Positions 43,917 through 53,620 of a DNA stretch of 64,000 nucleotides are shown in pieces. The stretch is from Alkalihalobacillus sp. TS-13. GTDB taxonomy: Bacteria > Bacillota > Bacilli > Bacillales > Fictibacillaceae. The stretch's first letter is position 1, and the number at the start of each line of letters is the position of its first letter. The position numbers and the translations under genes were made by a program. The notes below the pieces were generated by a model. The model ran no database searches and was not told the origin of the DNA. It saw nothing but the letters and a program-made list of their open reading frames with translations. The stretch is taken from assembly GCF_019720915.1 (NCBI RefSeq), contig NZ_JAHKSI010000001.1, positions 2,790,001 through 2,854,000 on the forward strand, given 5' to 3'.

Positions 43917-45412
43917 GTGTTCACTTTTTCGGATGTCCGCCTGTTATGCTGTTCGATTGACTGTTTTGCCGACACCATCGCTCTCGTTTTTCCATAATGG
44001 TAATAGACCACCTCGCCATATGGGTCTTCTATACTACGGCCCACTCTCCCGGCAATCTGCACGAGAGCATTGGAGGTGAACACATCGTGATCAGCACCGA
44101 ATACGGCGGCATCGATCTTCGGTACCGTCACACCTCGTTCGAGAATGGTCGTCGTAATCAGCATCGTAATCTCTCCTTTTCGAAATCGATTTACTTTCTC
44201 ATTCCGATCTGGGTCCTCCGCATGAACGAAATCCACAGAACCATGATCTTTCAAACAATCAAACACATCATCCAAATGCTTTACAGTAGGGACAAACAGA
44301 AAACATTGCCGGTCGCTATCGAGTCTTTCTTTCACCCAATCAAATAGAACTTTCGGGAGACGCTTTTTCTTCAAACCTTTCTTCCAATTCCCACACCACT
44401 CAACCCTCGGGACAGGTAATGGATGACCGTGAAACCGTTTCGAGATATGGATGACATCTAAGTATTTCTTTTTTACACGGGACAACAGGTTTTCGGAAGG
44501 GGTTGCCGACAAATAGATCCGCGCTGCCTCTTCTTTACAAGCTTTTTCGACGGCAAACTGCAATGTTTCATCGTACGAATATGGGAAAGCATCTACCTCA
44601 TCGACGATCATGACATCAAATGCTTCTTTGAAACGGAATAATTGGTGGGTAGTGGATAAAACAAGTGGGGTTGGACTATCGATAGTGGAATGCCCGCCGT
44701 AAAGTGCCTGGACCTCAACGCCCGGAAATGCGCTTTCAAATCTCGGTAAAAGTTCTGTGACAACATCTGTCCGCGGGGTAGCAAGGCATACACGTAATCC
44801 TGCTCGCAGCGCTTTTTCAATGCCAGGAAATAAGATCTCAGTCTTTCCTGCACCACAGACTGCCCAGACCAATAGCTCTGCAGAATGACCGACTAAATCA
44901 CTAATTTTTTCAGCTGCCCTCGATTGCAGTTCAGACAACTTCCCGTCCCATCGTAAAATCGGTTCCTCTACGTTAAAGCTTGGACTCAGTCCATTCCAGC
45001 TTAACAACGGGGTACATTGGTTAACCCGCCCCATCATGATGCAGTTTCGGCAGTATGTGCATTCTGCTTTACAGCGGTAACAGACAAAAGCAGCAAACAA
45101 CGCTTTATCACGGTTCCCGCACCTTTGACAGGAGAATCCATGTTTATCTTTTGTTATTCCTTTTTCATACCGAATAAAACCATGTAAATAATGGTCGTGC
45201 ATTTTTTCAAGAGGAAACGGGATTTCATCAAATAGGAGATGACGGCCGATTAAATAATTTTGCAGCTCGCGATTGAAATGATAATCAGGTTGTAGTGGTG
45301 GATGTGGTAATTCATCGATTTTGCTGATTGGAAGAAGTGAGGTGTCTTGATCAAGCAGAGGCTCGGGACAAAGGGCGGGTCCATGTTTTGAAGGAATGGT
45401 GGCAAAACGCAT
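43913..45412 (-). CDS. comFA: DNA uptake helicase ComFA
   Basis: A 499-residue superfamily 2 ATPase. Residues about 95-150 hold a zinc-finger set (CQRCGNRDKALFAAFVCYRCKAECTYCRNCIMMG). The helicase core has AVCGAGKTEIL (Walker A), TPRTDVV, IVDEVDAFPY (Walker B), LSATP and QIAGRVGRS. It powers import of single-stranded DNA during competence. I start at ATG 45412 after AGGTGG; a GTG four codons earlier overlaps the site. Confidence 0.94.
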   Translation of the reverse strand: MRFATIPSKHGPALCPEPLLDQDTSLLPISKIDELPHPPLQPDYHFNRELQNYLIGRHLLFDEIPFPLEKMHDHYLHGFIRYEKGITKDKHGFSCQRCGNRDKALFAAFVCYRCKAECTYCRNCIMMGRVNQCTPLLSWNGLSPSFNVEEPILRWDGKLSELQSRAAEKISDLVGHSAELLVWAVCGAGKTEILFPGIEKALRAGLRVCLATPRTDVVTELLPRFESAFPGVEVQALYGGHSTIDSPTPLVLSTTHQLFRFKEAFDVMIVDEVDAFPYSYDETLQFAVEKACKEEAARIYLSATPSENLLSRVKKKYLDVIHISKRFHGHPLPVPRVEWCGNWKKGLKKKRLPKVLFDWVKERLDSDRQCFLFVPTVKHLDDVFDCLKDHGSVDFVHAEDPDRNEKVNRFRKGEITMLITTTILERGVTVPKIDAAVFGADHDVFTSNALVQIAGRVGRSIEDPYGEVVYYHYGKTRAMVSAKQSIEQHNRRTSEKVNT

Positions 45413-45446
45413 CAGTCTTGCCACCTGTATAAATTGGATAAGTGCA

Positions 45447-46298
45447 TTATTCTTTGATCCATGTCAGCCCGATACTGCCTTCACCAAGGTGCGTACCGAT
45501 TACCGGGCCAAAATAAGTGATGATAACTTCTGCATTTGGAAAATCCCGACGTAACTCTTCCGCATACCCCTTCGCATCTTCCTCACGGTTGGCGTGGATG
45601 ACAGAAATCTGTGCCGTTTCGTCTTTCCCAACATCATCATGAATCAATTCAAACAAACGTTTAAGTGCTTTTTTACGTGTGCGGATCTTTTCAAATGGAA
45701 CGATCTTTTTATCGACGAATTGCAGGACCGGTTTGACTTGAAGCAGATTACCGACGAAAAATTGCGCACTGTTCAAACGACCGCCCCGATGCAAGTGGCT
45801 CAGATCGTCGACCATGAAGTAAGCCGGGATCCCTTTTGCTCGGATGACCTTCAGGCGTGATAGGATGACTTTCGCAGCCTGCCCTTGCTCTGCCATTTTC
45901 GCTGCTTCTAAAACGAAAAACCCTTGCGGCATGCAGCTGATTTCAGAGTCGAACACATCGACATTGATCGAGTTTACCATCGATTTGGCAGTTTCAGCAC
46001 TCTGGTACGTACCGCTGATTTCGCTTGAGAGCGTAATGACGATGGCATCGGTATATCCTTCAGCAGCTAGCTTTTCATAGAGGTCTGCGAACAAACCGAC
46101 TGCTGGTTGTGACGTTTTCGGCAGCTTTCCGCCTTCACGTACCTGCTGGTAAAAATCATCCACAGTAAGCTCTGTTTCTTCCTGATAGGATTCATTTTCA
46201 AAAATGACGTTCAGCGGGACCATCTTGATATTGTATTTGTTCCGCAGATCCTTTGGCAGATAAGACGTACTATCTGTAATAATTGCAACTTTATGCAT
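45447..46298 (-). CDS. degV: DegV family fatty-acid-binding protein
   Basis: A 283-residue protein with KVAIITDSTSYLPKDL, VITLSSEISGTYQSA, the DDLSHLHRGGRLNSAQ motif and the C-terminal GPVIGTHLGEGSIGLTWI. It binds a fatty acid and serves fatty acid kinase (FakB type). Position downstream of degU and upstream of comFA is as in B. subtilis. Confidence 0.94.
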   Translation of the reverse strand: MHKVAIITDSTSYLPKDLRNKYNIKMVPLNVIFENESYQEETELTVDDFYQQVREGGKLPKTSQPAVGLFADLYEKLAAEGYTDAIVITLSSEISGTYQSAETAKSMVNSINVDVFDSEISCMPQGFFVLEAAKMAEQGQAAKVILSRLKVIRAKGIPAYFMVDDLSHLHRGGRLNSAQFFVGNLLQVKPVLQFVDKKIVPFEKIRTRKKALKRLFELIHDDVGKDETAQISVIHANREEDAKGYAEELRRDFPNAEVIITYFGPVIGTHLGEGSIGLTWIKE

Positions 46299-46439
46299 TT
46301 AATTAATCCTTTCTATTTATTTTCCTACACTATGTATTTGACTAAAACTCTGAATTACCTTCCCTATTTTACTGGAATAATGTCGAAATGAACATGAAAA
46401 TTTTAGAGATGGTTCGCCACACATATTAGGAATAAAGTT

Positions 46440-46556
46440 TAAATGTCCAGATAATCTTGAGTTTTGTCCAGAAAAATCGAAGTTATGTCCAGAAAACCTC
46501 CAAATTTGTCCAGTTAATCCGCAGTTTTGTCCAGTAAATCCATAAAGTTGTCCAGA
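46440..46556. repeat. Six-unit 21-bp periodic TGTCCAG array (array B)
   Basis: GTCCAG begins at 46445, 46466, 46487, 46508, 46529 and 46550, again exactly 21 bp apart, with (A/T)AA following and variable filler. It lies in the 330-bp degU-degV gap, just beyond the degU terminator. Minus-strand translation shows the same LDKxxxF heptad as array A but with a stop after the second unit, so it is not a gene. Confidence 0.78.
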
Positions 46557-46583
46557 TACGCCGCTCCCTCCCCAACCTCATCA

Positions 46584-46614
46584 TAAAAAAGAACCTTCTG
46601 GCACGCCAGAAGGT
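46584..46614 (-). terminator. Rho-independent terminator of degSU
   Basis: Minus-strand ACCTTCTGGC pairs perfectly with GCCAGAAGGT around GT, followed by TCTTTTTTAT. Confidence 0.93.
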
Positions 46615-46628
46615 CCATCTCAATTAAT

Positions 46629-47336
46629 TTAATTCACTTTCACCCAGCCGTTTTTGATCGCTTCGACGACTGCCTGGGTACGGTCGTTCACGTTCATTTT
46701 CTGCAGGATGTTACTCACATGGTTTTTGACGGTCTTTTCACTGATGTAAAGCGCTTCGCCAATCGAGCGGTTGCTTTTCCCATCGGCTAGCATTTGCAAG
46801 ACCTCACACTCACGCCGTGTCAAAATGTGAAGCGGTTTGCGGTACTCCACCTCTTTAAAGCCAACTTCTCCGCCAGAATTTCCGCCGTGTGTCTTGATGC
46901 GACGGAATTCACTTAACAAGTTCACGGTTACCTTCGGGTGCAGGTATGCTCCACCGTCAGCAACGACTTTTACCGCTTCGATCAATGCATCTGCATCCAT
47001 TTCTTTCAACAAGTACCCGGATGCGCCAGTTTGTACAGCATGTGTCACATAAGCCTCATCATCATGGATGGAAAGGATGACGACTTTGATTTCAGGAAAA
47101 CGTTCAACCAAACGGCGTGTCGCTTCAACACCATTGATATTCGGCATGTTGATGTCCATCAACACGACATCAGGGGAATAGGAGTCGATCAAGTCGACAG
47201 CATCCTGTCCATCGTCACCTTCTGCTACTACTTCAAAATTTTCTTCCATGTCTAAAATACGTTTTACACCTTCACGGAACAGTTTATGGTCGTCAATCAA
47301 TACGATTCTTGTTTTCACGGCGTTTACTTGTGTCAT
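46629..47336 (-). CDS. degU: Two-component response regulator DegU
   Basis: A 235-residue NarL/LuxR-type regulator. The receiver domain has [14 protein letters not shown], the phospho-acceptor Asp in [19 protein letters not shown] and LLKEM. The HTH is [41 protein letters not shown]. It controls exoenzymes, competence and motility. The ATG at 47336 overlaps the degS stop (ATGA) and is 7 nt from AGGAGG; the ATG six bases earlier is too close to that site. Confidence 0.96.
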   Translation of the reverse strand: MTQVNAVKTRIVLIDDHKLFREGVKRILDMEENFEVVAEGDDGQDAVDLIDSYSPDVVLMDINMPNINGVEATRRLVERFPEIKVVILSIHDDEAYVTHAVQTGASGYLLKEMDADALIEAVKVVADGGAYLHPKVTVNLLSEFRRIKTHGGNSGGEVGFKEVEYRKPLHILTRRECEVLQMLADGKSNRSIGEALYISEKTVKNHVSNILQKMNVNDRTQAVVEAIKNGWVKVN

Positions 47337-48490
47337 TTCCATGCCTCCTGCTTACTTAATGGTATTTGAATGAATATCATAGTTCCCTTTCCAGGGTTAC
47401 TCTCAATTTTTATGGTGCCTTCTAATAAATCGACTCGTTCCTTCATTCCGATGATGCCAAAAGATTGATCTTTTTTCTGTGTCTGATCGAATCCAACACC
47501 ATCATCTCGAACCAGGATCGACAACACTTCATCTTGAAACTCGACCTTCACCTGAATCTCAGCCGCCTGTGCGTGTTTACATGCATTTTGCACAGATTCC
47601 TGGATCAGCCTGTAAGTAGCTACTTCCATTTTCGATGGTAGGCGCCGTTCGTTGCCAAGACTTTTCAAACCAATTTGGATTCCCGTAGATCCCGAGACAG
47701 TACGAAGATATTTTTCCAGTGTCGGGATCAGCCCCAGGTCATCAAGTGCCATCGGCCGCAAATCATAGATAATCCGTCGGACTTCGATCAAAGCATTCTT
47801 GACCATCTGTCTCAAATCCTTCAATTCTCTATGCGCTTCGTCGACACCTTTTTGCATGTATATTTTTTCAATCAATTCTGAGCGTAATAGAACGTTCGCA
47901 AGCATTTGAGCTGGACCATCATGGATTTCCCGTGACACACGCCCTCGCTCTTCTTCTTGCGCTTCGATGATTTGTAAACCGAAATCCTGCTTTTCTTTGG
48001 CATCTTTGACGATTTCACCGACTTTACGCAGGTCGCTGTCCAGATAACTTAAAACGACACTGATCTGACTGACCAATCGTTCTGCCCGCTCAACCGTTTC
48101 TTCTAACGTGAGGAGTCTCCGCTCGATATCATCTCTACGCTCCCGCAAAGACGCTTCCTTCTGGCGTATCGAAATCAATTCTACTTGAAACTGGCTGGCA
48201 GATTCATAAGCTTGTTTGATTTCTTCTTCACCATACCGCTCAAAATGTTTACTGACCTCAGCCAGCTTCGTCCGAGCAAGGCGAGCTTTTGTTTCCAGTA
48301 CATCCCCGCGTTGAATCGTTTCTAACACCAATTCTCTGATTTCTTTCAATTCTCTCGATAAACGTTCAAATTCTTCTCTTGATTGTTCGCCAATATCAAA
48401 GATTTGTTCTTTACTTTCAGTAACGGTGGCGATCGTTTTATCCAGGATTGAATCGATACTGCTTGGATCAAACGTTTTTGTAGGGTTCAT
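47333..48490 (-). CDS. degS: Sensor histidine kinase DegS
   Basis: A 385-residue cytoplasmic sensor. A long coiled-coil N-terminal domain (residues 1-160) precedes the HisKA_3 dimerisation domain with the phosphorylated His in [21 protein letters not shown], and the HATPase domain ([35 protein letters not shown]). It phosphorylates DegU. No membrane segment is present, as expected for DegS. Confidence 0.96.
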   Translation of the reverse strand: MNPTKTFDPSSIDSILDKTIATVTESKEQIFDIGEQSREEFERLSRELKEIRELVLETIQRGDVLETKARLARTKLAEVSKHFERYGEEEIKQAYESASQFQVELISIRQKEASLRERRDDIERRLLTLEETVERAERLVSQISVVLSYLDSDLRKVGEIVKDAKEKQDFGLQIIEAQEEERGRVSREIHDGPAQMLANVLLRSELIEKIYMQKGVDEAHRELKDLRQMVKNALIEVRRIIYDLRPMALDDLGLIPTLEKYLRTVSGSTGIQIGLKSLGNERRLPSKMEVATYRLIQESVQNACKHAQAAEIQVKVEFQDEVLSILVRDDGVGFDQTQKKDQSFGIIGMKERVDLLEGTIKIESNPGKGTMIFIQIPLSKQEAWK

Positions 48491-48668
48491 GATAATCTGC
48501 CTCCAATACTACTGTAACGAACAATCCCCTCTAGGCACTAGGTCCTTCTTACCCATTTAACCGAAAAGTCCTATATCCAAAATTTTCCCTTATTAATTAT
48601 TACACAGTTCGAAATAATTTTGGAATTTATGACTTTCTTACTCAATTTTTTTCTATTATTTCTAAAAT

Positions 48669-48697
48669 TTGATGGGAGATAAGTCCAGATATATAAT
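48669..48697 (+). promoter_or_regulatory. Sigma-A promoter of yvyE
   Basis: TTGATG (48669-48674), a 17-bp spacer and TATAAT (48692-48697) on the plus strand, 33 bp before the yvyE ATG. Confidence 0.75.
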
Positions 48698-48729
48698 TGA
48701 AAAAGGACTCAACCAATCTGGAGGTTTAT

Positions 48730-49365
48730 ATGCTCTCATCATATTATACCGTAAAAGGTTACGGAGAACACGAAATAAACGTTCAAAAATCAAGATTTAT
48801 CGCATATGTCGAAAGGGCTGAAACTGAACAAGCAGCTCAAGACTTCATCCAATCGATCAAAAAGAAGCACCATGATGCGAATCACAATTGCTCAGCGTAT
48901 CTTATAGGCGAAAATGACCAAATTCAAAAAGCAAATGACGATGGTGAACCAAGCGGTACGGCTGGAGTCCCAATCCTTGAAGTTTTAAAAAAGAGAAAAT
49001 TGAAAAATACAGTGGTAGTAATTACCCGTTACTTTGGGGGAATTAAACTCGGTGCCGGGGGGTTGATCCGTGCATACGGGACTTCTACATCAGAAGGACT
49101 TGATTCGACAGGAATCGTGGAGCGGAAATTGATGAATATCGTGGCATTTCGGGTTAATTATTCCCTATTAGGTAAATTTGAAAATGAAATAAGAAACTCA
49201 GACTACCCGCTTAAGACTATCAATTACTTAGATGATGTTGAATTTCAAGTCTATGTACCTGTTAATGAAAGGGACACACTCATTGACTGGATTACCGATC
49301 TATCAAGTGGAAACACTCATATATCTGATACATCTGAAACAGAGTATCTGGAGCAAGATGTATAG
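48730..49365 (+). CDS. yvyE: YigZ/IMPACT family protein YvyE
   Basis: A 211-residue protein. The N-terminal UPF0029 domain has VQKSRFIAYVERAETEQAAQDFI, NCSAYLIG, DDGEPSGTAGVPILEVLKKRKLKNTVVVITRYFGGIKLGAGGLIRAYG, and a C-terminal DUF1949 half follows. Its function is unclear; the eukaryotic IMPACT relative acts in translation stress control. ATG 48730 is 5 nt after GGAGG; 11 codons upstream are open without a site. It is divergent from degSU. Confidence 0.93.
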   Translation: MLSSYYTVKGYGEHEINVQKSRFIAYVERAETEQAAQDFIQSIKKKHHDANHNCSAYLIGENDQIQKANDDGEPSGTAGVPILEVLKKRKLKNTVVVITRYFGGIKLGAGGLIRAYGTSTSEGLDSTGIVERKLMNIVAFRVNYSLLGKFENEIRNSDYPLKTINYLDDVEFQVYVPVNERDTLIDWITDLSSGNTHISDTSETEYLEQDV

Positions 49366-49383
49366 AGTACTGCCCTTGGTCAT

Positions 49384-49406
49384 GGAGCGGATGGATGCCG
49401 CTCCAT
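49384..49406. terminator. Hairpin between yvyE and the polysaccharide operon
   Basis: TGGAGCGG pairs with CCGCTCCA around ATGGATG between two convergent genes. The T-run is weak on either side, so termination strength is uncertain. Confidence 0.5.
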
Positions 49407-50026
49407 CAGTCTCTGAAAACTTCCGGCACAGCTAAAATAAATACATTTAGCATCAGACCGACAATAACACCGAATATGCCTCTCTTCACCGCTCCACCAT
49501 CCGTCGTTGTTACTGACATTTCTTGATGGATTTCCGTTTCTCTCAAGTTCAACAATTCGTCAGTGACCTTTGGTAGGGATTCTGCGCCAGGATTGTGTTG
49601 TTCCATGTCTTCAACTTGTTTTTTCAGCATCTCTTCCTTTTGTTCATAAACCTCTTCACTTTTATCTAAAAGAGACGCAATGACAAGATGCAAACGTTCC
49701 CCCGCTTTCTTTTCGTCCTCATCCGTTAATGAAAGCGTAAGGATCTTCCCTTCTTTCAATTCAACCGACATATCCGAAAAATCTTCGTCGGAGGTTGTCA
49801 ACTGTTGCAAATATCTCTCCGTCTTCAGCTTCTCCATCATAACTGTATCATTTGTTAAAATACTGTCCTGAAAGTTCCCGAGCATGATTTCTACAGTTGC
49901 AGTGCTGACAACCGGGGCTTGCGCTGCCATATAGTAAGAAATCGCTCCAGTCAAGAGCGGCAAAAGAAGCAGCAGCCACAATAGTTTTCTTATCCTTACT
50001 CTTGTCCGATCAATGATATGACGCAT
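49406..50026 (-). CDS. Wzz-like chain-length/polysaccharide co-polymerase protein
   Basis: A 206-residue protein. Membrane helices lie at both ends (LLWLLLLLPLLTGAISYYMAA near residue 20 and GIFGVIVGLMLNVFILAV near 190) around an extracytoplasmic coiled-coil region (LHLVIASLLDKSEEVYEQKEEMLKKQVEDMEQ). This is the Wzz/PCP layout that governs polymer length in Wzy-dependent synthesis. It is small for the family and no partner tyrosine kinase is encoded nearby. It overlaps the end of the polymerase/ligase gene. The GTG at 50047 is an alternative start. Confidence 0.7.
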   Translation of the reverse strand: MRHIIDRTRVRIRKLLWLLLLLPLLTGAISYYMAAQAPVVSTATVEIMLGNFQDSILTNDTVMMEKLKTERYLQQLTTSDEDFSDMSVELKEGKILTLSLTDEDEKKAGERLHLVIASLLDKSEEVYEQKEEMLKKQVEDMEQHNPGAESLPKVTDELLNLRETEIHQEMSVTTTDGGAVKRGIFGVIVGLMLNVFILAVPEVFRD

Positions 50027-51506
50027 AATCTTCAAAGGCTCCCTCACGTAATTTTATGTTCAGATGCATGTAATTCAAAAACCCTAAGCCGAAAGCGAAC
50101 AATAACCAGGTATAACTTAACGTCATGATTGAGCTAGGACTGACACTTGCAATCGAAAACACAACCAGACCCAAAATCAGACTCTCACTGATCATCTTCA
50201 CCTTCCAGGAGGCATACGTTCGATTGATTCTAAACAGTTTGATGACCATCCCGATATACAGAAGTAAATAACACGTAAAGATGAAGACACCATAGTTCAC
50301 CATGATCTCCGCCCACCAATTATGTAAATTCGTTTGGCCGAACGTCGGATAAATGCTTTCATTTTTTATATAGTACTCCGCATTCCCTGCTCCTATACCG
50401 ACCCCATACGTATCCTGAAGAAAAGCCATTCCGTTTCTCAACAGGTTTTTTCGGATATCGACTGAACCATCTTCAACCCCTGGGTCGCCTACCACACTTG
50501 AAACCTCAGTAATAATGCTTCCAACAGCAGACATCACACGCTCAAAAAACAAGACCGTTCCAAGAATGACCGCACCTGATCCCAGAAATACCGTCCTGAC
50601 CTTCTGTTTAAGGTTCGCTAAAAATATAAACCAAACGCTGAAACCGAGAAGGATCGCAATGATACTCGCCCGCGAAGTACTGACCAATATCAGATACAAC
50701 CCAGATAAGGTGATGAACAGTCCTAAACCTTTCAACAAGATTTTTTTGGCGTGGTTAAAAAGGGCAAACCCGAAAAAGATCCCGATGACCATGAAGCTGG
50801 CAAAGTCATTTTCATTCGTAAAAACCGCTGACGGCCTTCCTCTGATATAATCCGGAGCAGTTGCAAGCCTCGATATCGGCAAATGCTGATGAGTCAGATG
50901 ATTCCAAAAGCCGAATAAGATGAAAAGCAGGACTGCACCAATCCAAATCGAAAAAAACACCACGTAATCCCGTTCTTTATAAAAGAAAAAGACGACAAAC
51001 AAGATCGTCAAAATCCCTGAAGTTAAAAAGATGAAGTCCCTGGCTCCGTATGTTAATGACTTTACCCAGCTCAACGACAATAGACTATAACCTACCCAAT
51101 ACATAAAGAAATAGAGAGCAGGTTTAACGTAAATGGAGTCGGTTGATAATTTATGCTTCGGTCTAGCAAATTCGAACAAAAATAAAATCCCCATTACCAT
51201 CAGGAAGATGCGATAAGGAAAGATACTGATCGGACCTGCTGTTACATTGATGATTCCGGGTCCGATGAAGAAACTTGCGATTAAAAGGTAAAGCACCAGA
51301 GAAGTGAGAGGCACCTGGTATTGGAAGATTTTCTGCACAACATAAAGCAAGGCGAGAGAAGAAACAACCATAATCCCCGGCAAAACCAGGTCATTCCATG
51401 AGTTCAACACATACACGTGTTGAAAGGTCCAGCCAAGTATGAAGGAAAATAAGATTGCCAATATGATTTGGTTTACTCTGGTGTACGCTGCATCTAGATT
51501 CCTCAT
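50010..51506 (-). CDS. O-antigen ligase/polymerase family membrane protein (Wzy-like)
   Basis: A 498-residue protein with about twelve membrane helices and a large periplasmic-type loop (between about 320 and 380) containing NLLRNGMAFLQDTYGVGIGAGNAEYYIK and FGQTNLHNWWAEIMVNYG. This is the Wzy_C (O-antigen ligase-like) signature with its conserved H and GxGxG stretch. It most likely polymerises lipid-linked repeat units outside the membrane. Start chosen at ATG 51506 after AAGGAG. Confidence 0.82.
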   Translation of the reverse strand: MRNLDAAYTRVNQIILAILFSFILGWTFQHVYVLNSWNDLVLPGIMVVSSLALLYVVQKIFQYQVPLTSLVLYLLIASFFIGPGIINVTAGPISIFPYRIFLMVMGILFLFEFARPKHKLSTDSIYVKPALYFFMYWVGYSLLSLSWVKSLTYGARDFIFLTSGILTILFVVFFFYKERDYVVFFSIWIGAVLLFILFGFWNHLTHQHLPISRLATAPDYIRGRPSAVFTNENDFASFMVIGIFFGFALFNHAKKILLKGLGLFITLSGLYLILVSTSRASIIAILLGFSVWFIFLANLKQKVRTVFLGSGAVILGTVLFFERVMSAVGSIITEVSSVVGDPGVEDGSVDIRKNLLRNGMAFLQDTYGVGIGAGNAEYYIKNESIYPTFGQTNLHNWWAEIMVNYGVFIFTCYLLLYIGMVIKLFRINRTYASWKVKMISESLILGLVVFSIASVSPSSIMTLSYTWLLFAFGLGFLNYMHLNIKLREGAFEDYASYH

Positions 51507-51575
51507 GGTAAACTCCTTCTGATTTCTACTCTCTTTGTTAGTTCGAAAAAGACGGCCAAACGCCACCTTTTGGCT

Positions 51576-52286
51576 TTATTGGTTCCGGAGCAATTGATTT
51601 TCCGGCACATCTCGTAATTTCTTTGCAGGTGAACCAACAACCAGCTCTTCCTTTCCGACATCTTTCGTCACGACACTGGCAGCGGCCACTGTCCCGTCCT
51701 CATGTATCGTTTTTCCAGGCAAAATCGTGGAGTTGGCCCCCACTCGCCCGCCATCTTTGATCGTGACGCCTTTGAATTTATCGTACCGTTCTTTTGAACG
51801 AGCCATATAATTATCATTCGTCGTTACAACATATGGTGCAATAAACACATAATCGCCTAATTCCGAATAAGCAGTGATATAGGAGTTAGTTTCGAGTTTA
51901 CATTTTGTACCGATCGAGCAATCATTTTCTACCGCTACGCCTCTGCCGACTATCGTCTTAGCGCGGATCCTCACCCTCTCGCGAATCGTGGCGAGATCAG
52001 CGACAAAAACATCCTCAGCTATTTCAGCATTGGCATAAATGATCGAGGATGTTCCGATTGTGCACCCCGCACCGATCTTAGTAGGAGGCAGTTTTTTCAC
52101 ATCGGGAAGAATCGAGTTCTTAGCACGGGTTGGCTGTTTCCCGATTACGACATTATCCTGTATAAGGACATTGTCCCCAATTTCAGATCCTTCATAGATC
52201 ACGACGTTGTTCCCGATTGTCACATTCTCACCGAATGAAACACCTTCTTTGATCACGACATTTTCGCCTAAAGTTGGAGTGGACAT
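51576..52286 (-). CDS. Left-handed beta-helix N-acetyltransferase (WbpD-like)
   Basis: A 236-residue hexapeptide-repeat enzyme (repeated [ILV]GxxxxI units such as VTIGNNVVIYEGSEIGDNVLI). The C-terminal block TTNDNYMARSKERYDKFKGVTIKDGGRVGANSTILPGKTIHEDGTVAAASVVTKDV resembles sugar-nucleotide N-acetyltransferases of the WbpD/WlbB type. With the DegT aminotransferase, Gfo/Idh oxidoreductase, UDP-sugar dehydrogenase and 2-epimerase in the cluster, it would acetylate the 3-amino group of a UDP-hexuronic acid. The specific substrate is inferred from context only. Confidence 0.8.
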   Translation of the reverse strand: MSTPTLGENVVIKEGVSFGENVTIGNNVVIYEGSEIGDNVLIQDNVVIGKQPTRAKNSILPDVKKLPPTKIGAGCTIGTSSIIYANAEIAEDVFVADLATIRERVRIRAKTIVGRGVAVENDCSIGTKCKLETNSYITAYSELGDYVFIAPYVVTTNDNYMARSKERYDKFKGVTIKDGGRVGANSTILPGKTIHEDGTVAAASVVTKDVGKEELVVGSPAKKLRDVPENQLLRNQ

Positions 52287-52321
52287 ACCTTGACCTCACT
52301 TCTTTTAATAATCTGGAATTT

Positions 52322-52455
52322 AGCGGACACCAGAGCGCTTACTTGTGAACAATTCAGCTTTTTTACAATGATTTTCCTAAAATAAGGTCTGTGGTGTCCG
52401 CTATTTTCAAAAAATCAGTGTAAAATCGCCAAATAAGGTCTCCTGTGTCCGTTAA
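52322..52455. repeat. 51-bp-spaced repeats, three-unit variant (locus 3)
   Basis: One forward unit (cggacaccagagcgcttact from 52324) and two inverted units (aaataaggtctgtggtgtccg ending 52400; aaataaggtctcctgtgtccg ending 52451), the inverted pair again exactly 51 bp apart. It lies inside the polysaccharide operon, between the aminotransferase and acetyltransferase genes. Confidence 0.72.
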
Positions 52456-52495
52456 CGGTAACGGTTATTCCGCAACAAAAGTGCCACAATTAAAG

Positions 52496-53605
52496 TTACT
52501 TATAAAATTTCGCTATCGTTTCCACAACATATTCCTGTTGCTCTTTTTTCAATTCCGGGAACATCGGCAAGGATAGAACTTCGTCGCAAGCCTTCTCTGT
52601 TTCCGGAAGATCGCCTTCTTTATAGCCTAATTCAGAGAATACCGGTTGCAGATGGAGAGCTTTCGGATAATAGATCATCGACGAAACACCATTCTCCTTC
52701 AAAAACTTTTGCAGATCATCCCGATTTTCAACTCGGGTCGTGTATTGATGGAAGATATGGTTATTATGTTCCTCGATGAAAGGGGTCACAACCTTCTCCC
52801 CAACATTCTCCTTCAAAAGTTTCGTGTACGTTTCCGCATGTTTTTTCCGTAGGGAACTCCACTCATCCAAATGAGGGAATTTCACGTTGAGGATCGCTGC
52901 CTGGAGTTCATCCAGCCTGCTGTTATACCCAAGAATATGATGGTAGTACTTCGGCTTACTACCATGGACACGGATGACGCGCATCGTTTCAGCAATCTCA
53001 TCATTATTACTGACTACCATCCCAGCATCACCATAAGCTCCGAGATTTTTAGTCGGAAAGAAACTATAACATGCGGTCGTTCCTAACTCCCCGGGTTTCT
53101 TTCCTTTATATTCTGAACCGATTGCTTGAGCTGCATCTTCAACTATTGCGAGATCATGCTTTTCGGCTATCTCAACAATCGCGTCCATATCTGCCATCTG
53201 TCCATACAAATGGACCGGGATGATTGCTTTCGTTTTCTCTGTTACAGCTTCTTCTATTTTTTCAGGATCGATATTATACGTTTTCGGATCGATATCGACG
53301 AATACAGGGATAGCCCCGATCCGAGCGATCGCTCCTGCCGTCGCAAAAAACGTGAATGCCGGACAAATCACTTCATCACCAGCTTCCACGCCGCATCCTA
53401 ATAATGAGATATGAAGTGCATCACTGCCATTCGCTACACCTACACCATGCTTAACGTTACTATAACTTGCAATATCCGTTTCCAATTTCTTGACATTGTC
53501 CCCTAAAATAAACCTTGAAGAAGACATCACCTCTTCAAGCGCTGCGTTGATCTCTTGTTTCAAATTGAAATATTGTTCACTCAAATCCAGCATAGGTACA
53601 TTCAT
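52496..53605 (-). CDS. DegT/DnrJ/EryC1 sugar aminotransferase (WbpE-like)
   Basis: A 369-residue PLP enzyme. It has NVPMLDLSEQYFNLKQEINAAL, VGVANGSDALHISLLGCGVEAGDEVICPAFTF, VEDAAQAIGSEYKGKKPGELGTTACYSFFPTKNLGAYGDAGMVV (Lys in SFFPTKNLG binds PLP), and YYPKALHLQPVF. It transfers an amino group to a keto-sugar nucleotide. In this cluster a UDP-3-keto hexuronic acid is the best candidate acceptor. Confidence 0.9.
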   Translation of the reverse strand: MNVPMLDLSEQYFNLKQEINAALEEVMSSSRFILGDNVKKLETDIASYSNVKHGVGVANGSDALHISLLGCGVEAGDEVICPAFTFFATAGAIARIGAIPVFVDIDPKTYNIDPEKIEEAVTEKTKAIIPVHLYGQMADMDAIVEIAEKHDLAIVEDAAQAIGSEYKGKKPGELGTTACYSFFPTKNLGAYGDAGMVVSNNDEIAETMRVIRVHGSKPKYYHHILGYNSRLDELQAAILNVKFPHLDEWSSLRKKHAETYTKLLKENVGEKVVTPFIEEHNNHIFHQYTTRVENRDDLQKFLKENGVSSMIYYPKALHLQPVFSELGYKEGDLPETEKACDEVLSLPMFPELKKEQQEYVVETIAKFYK

Positions 53606-53620
53606 TTCCGAAACCTCATT

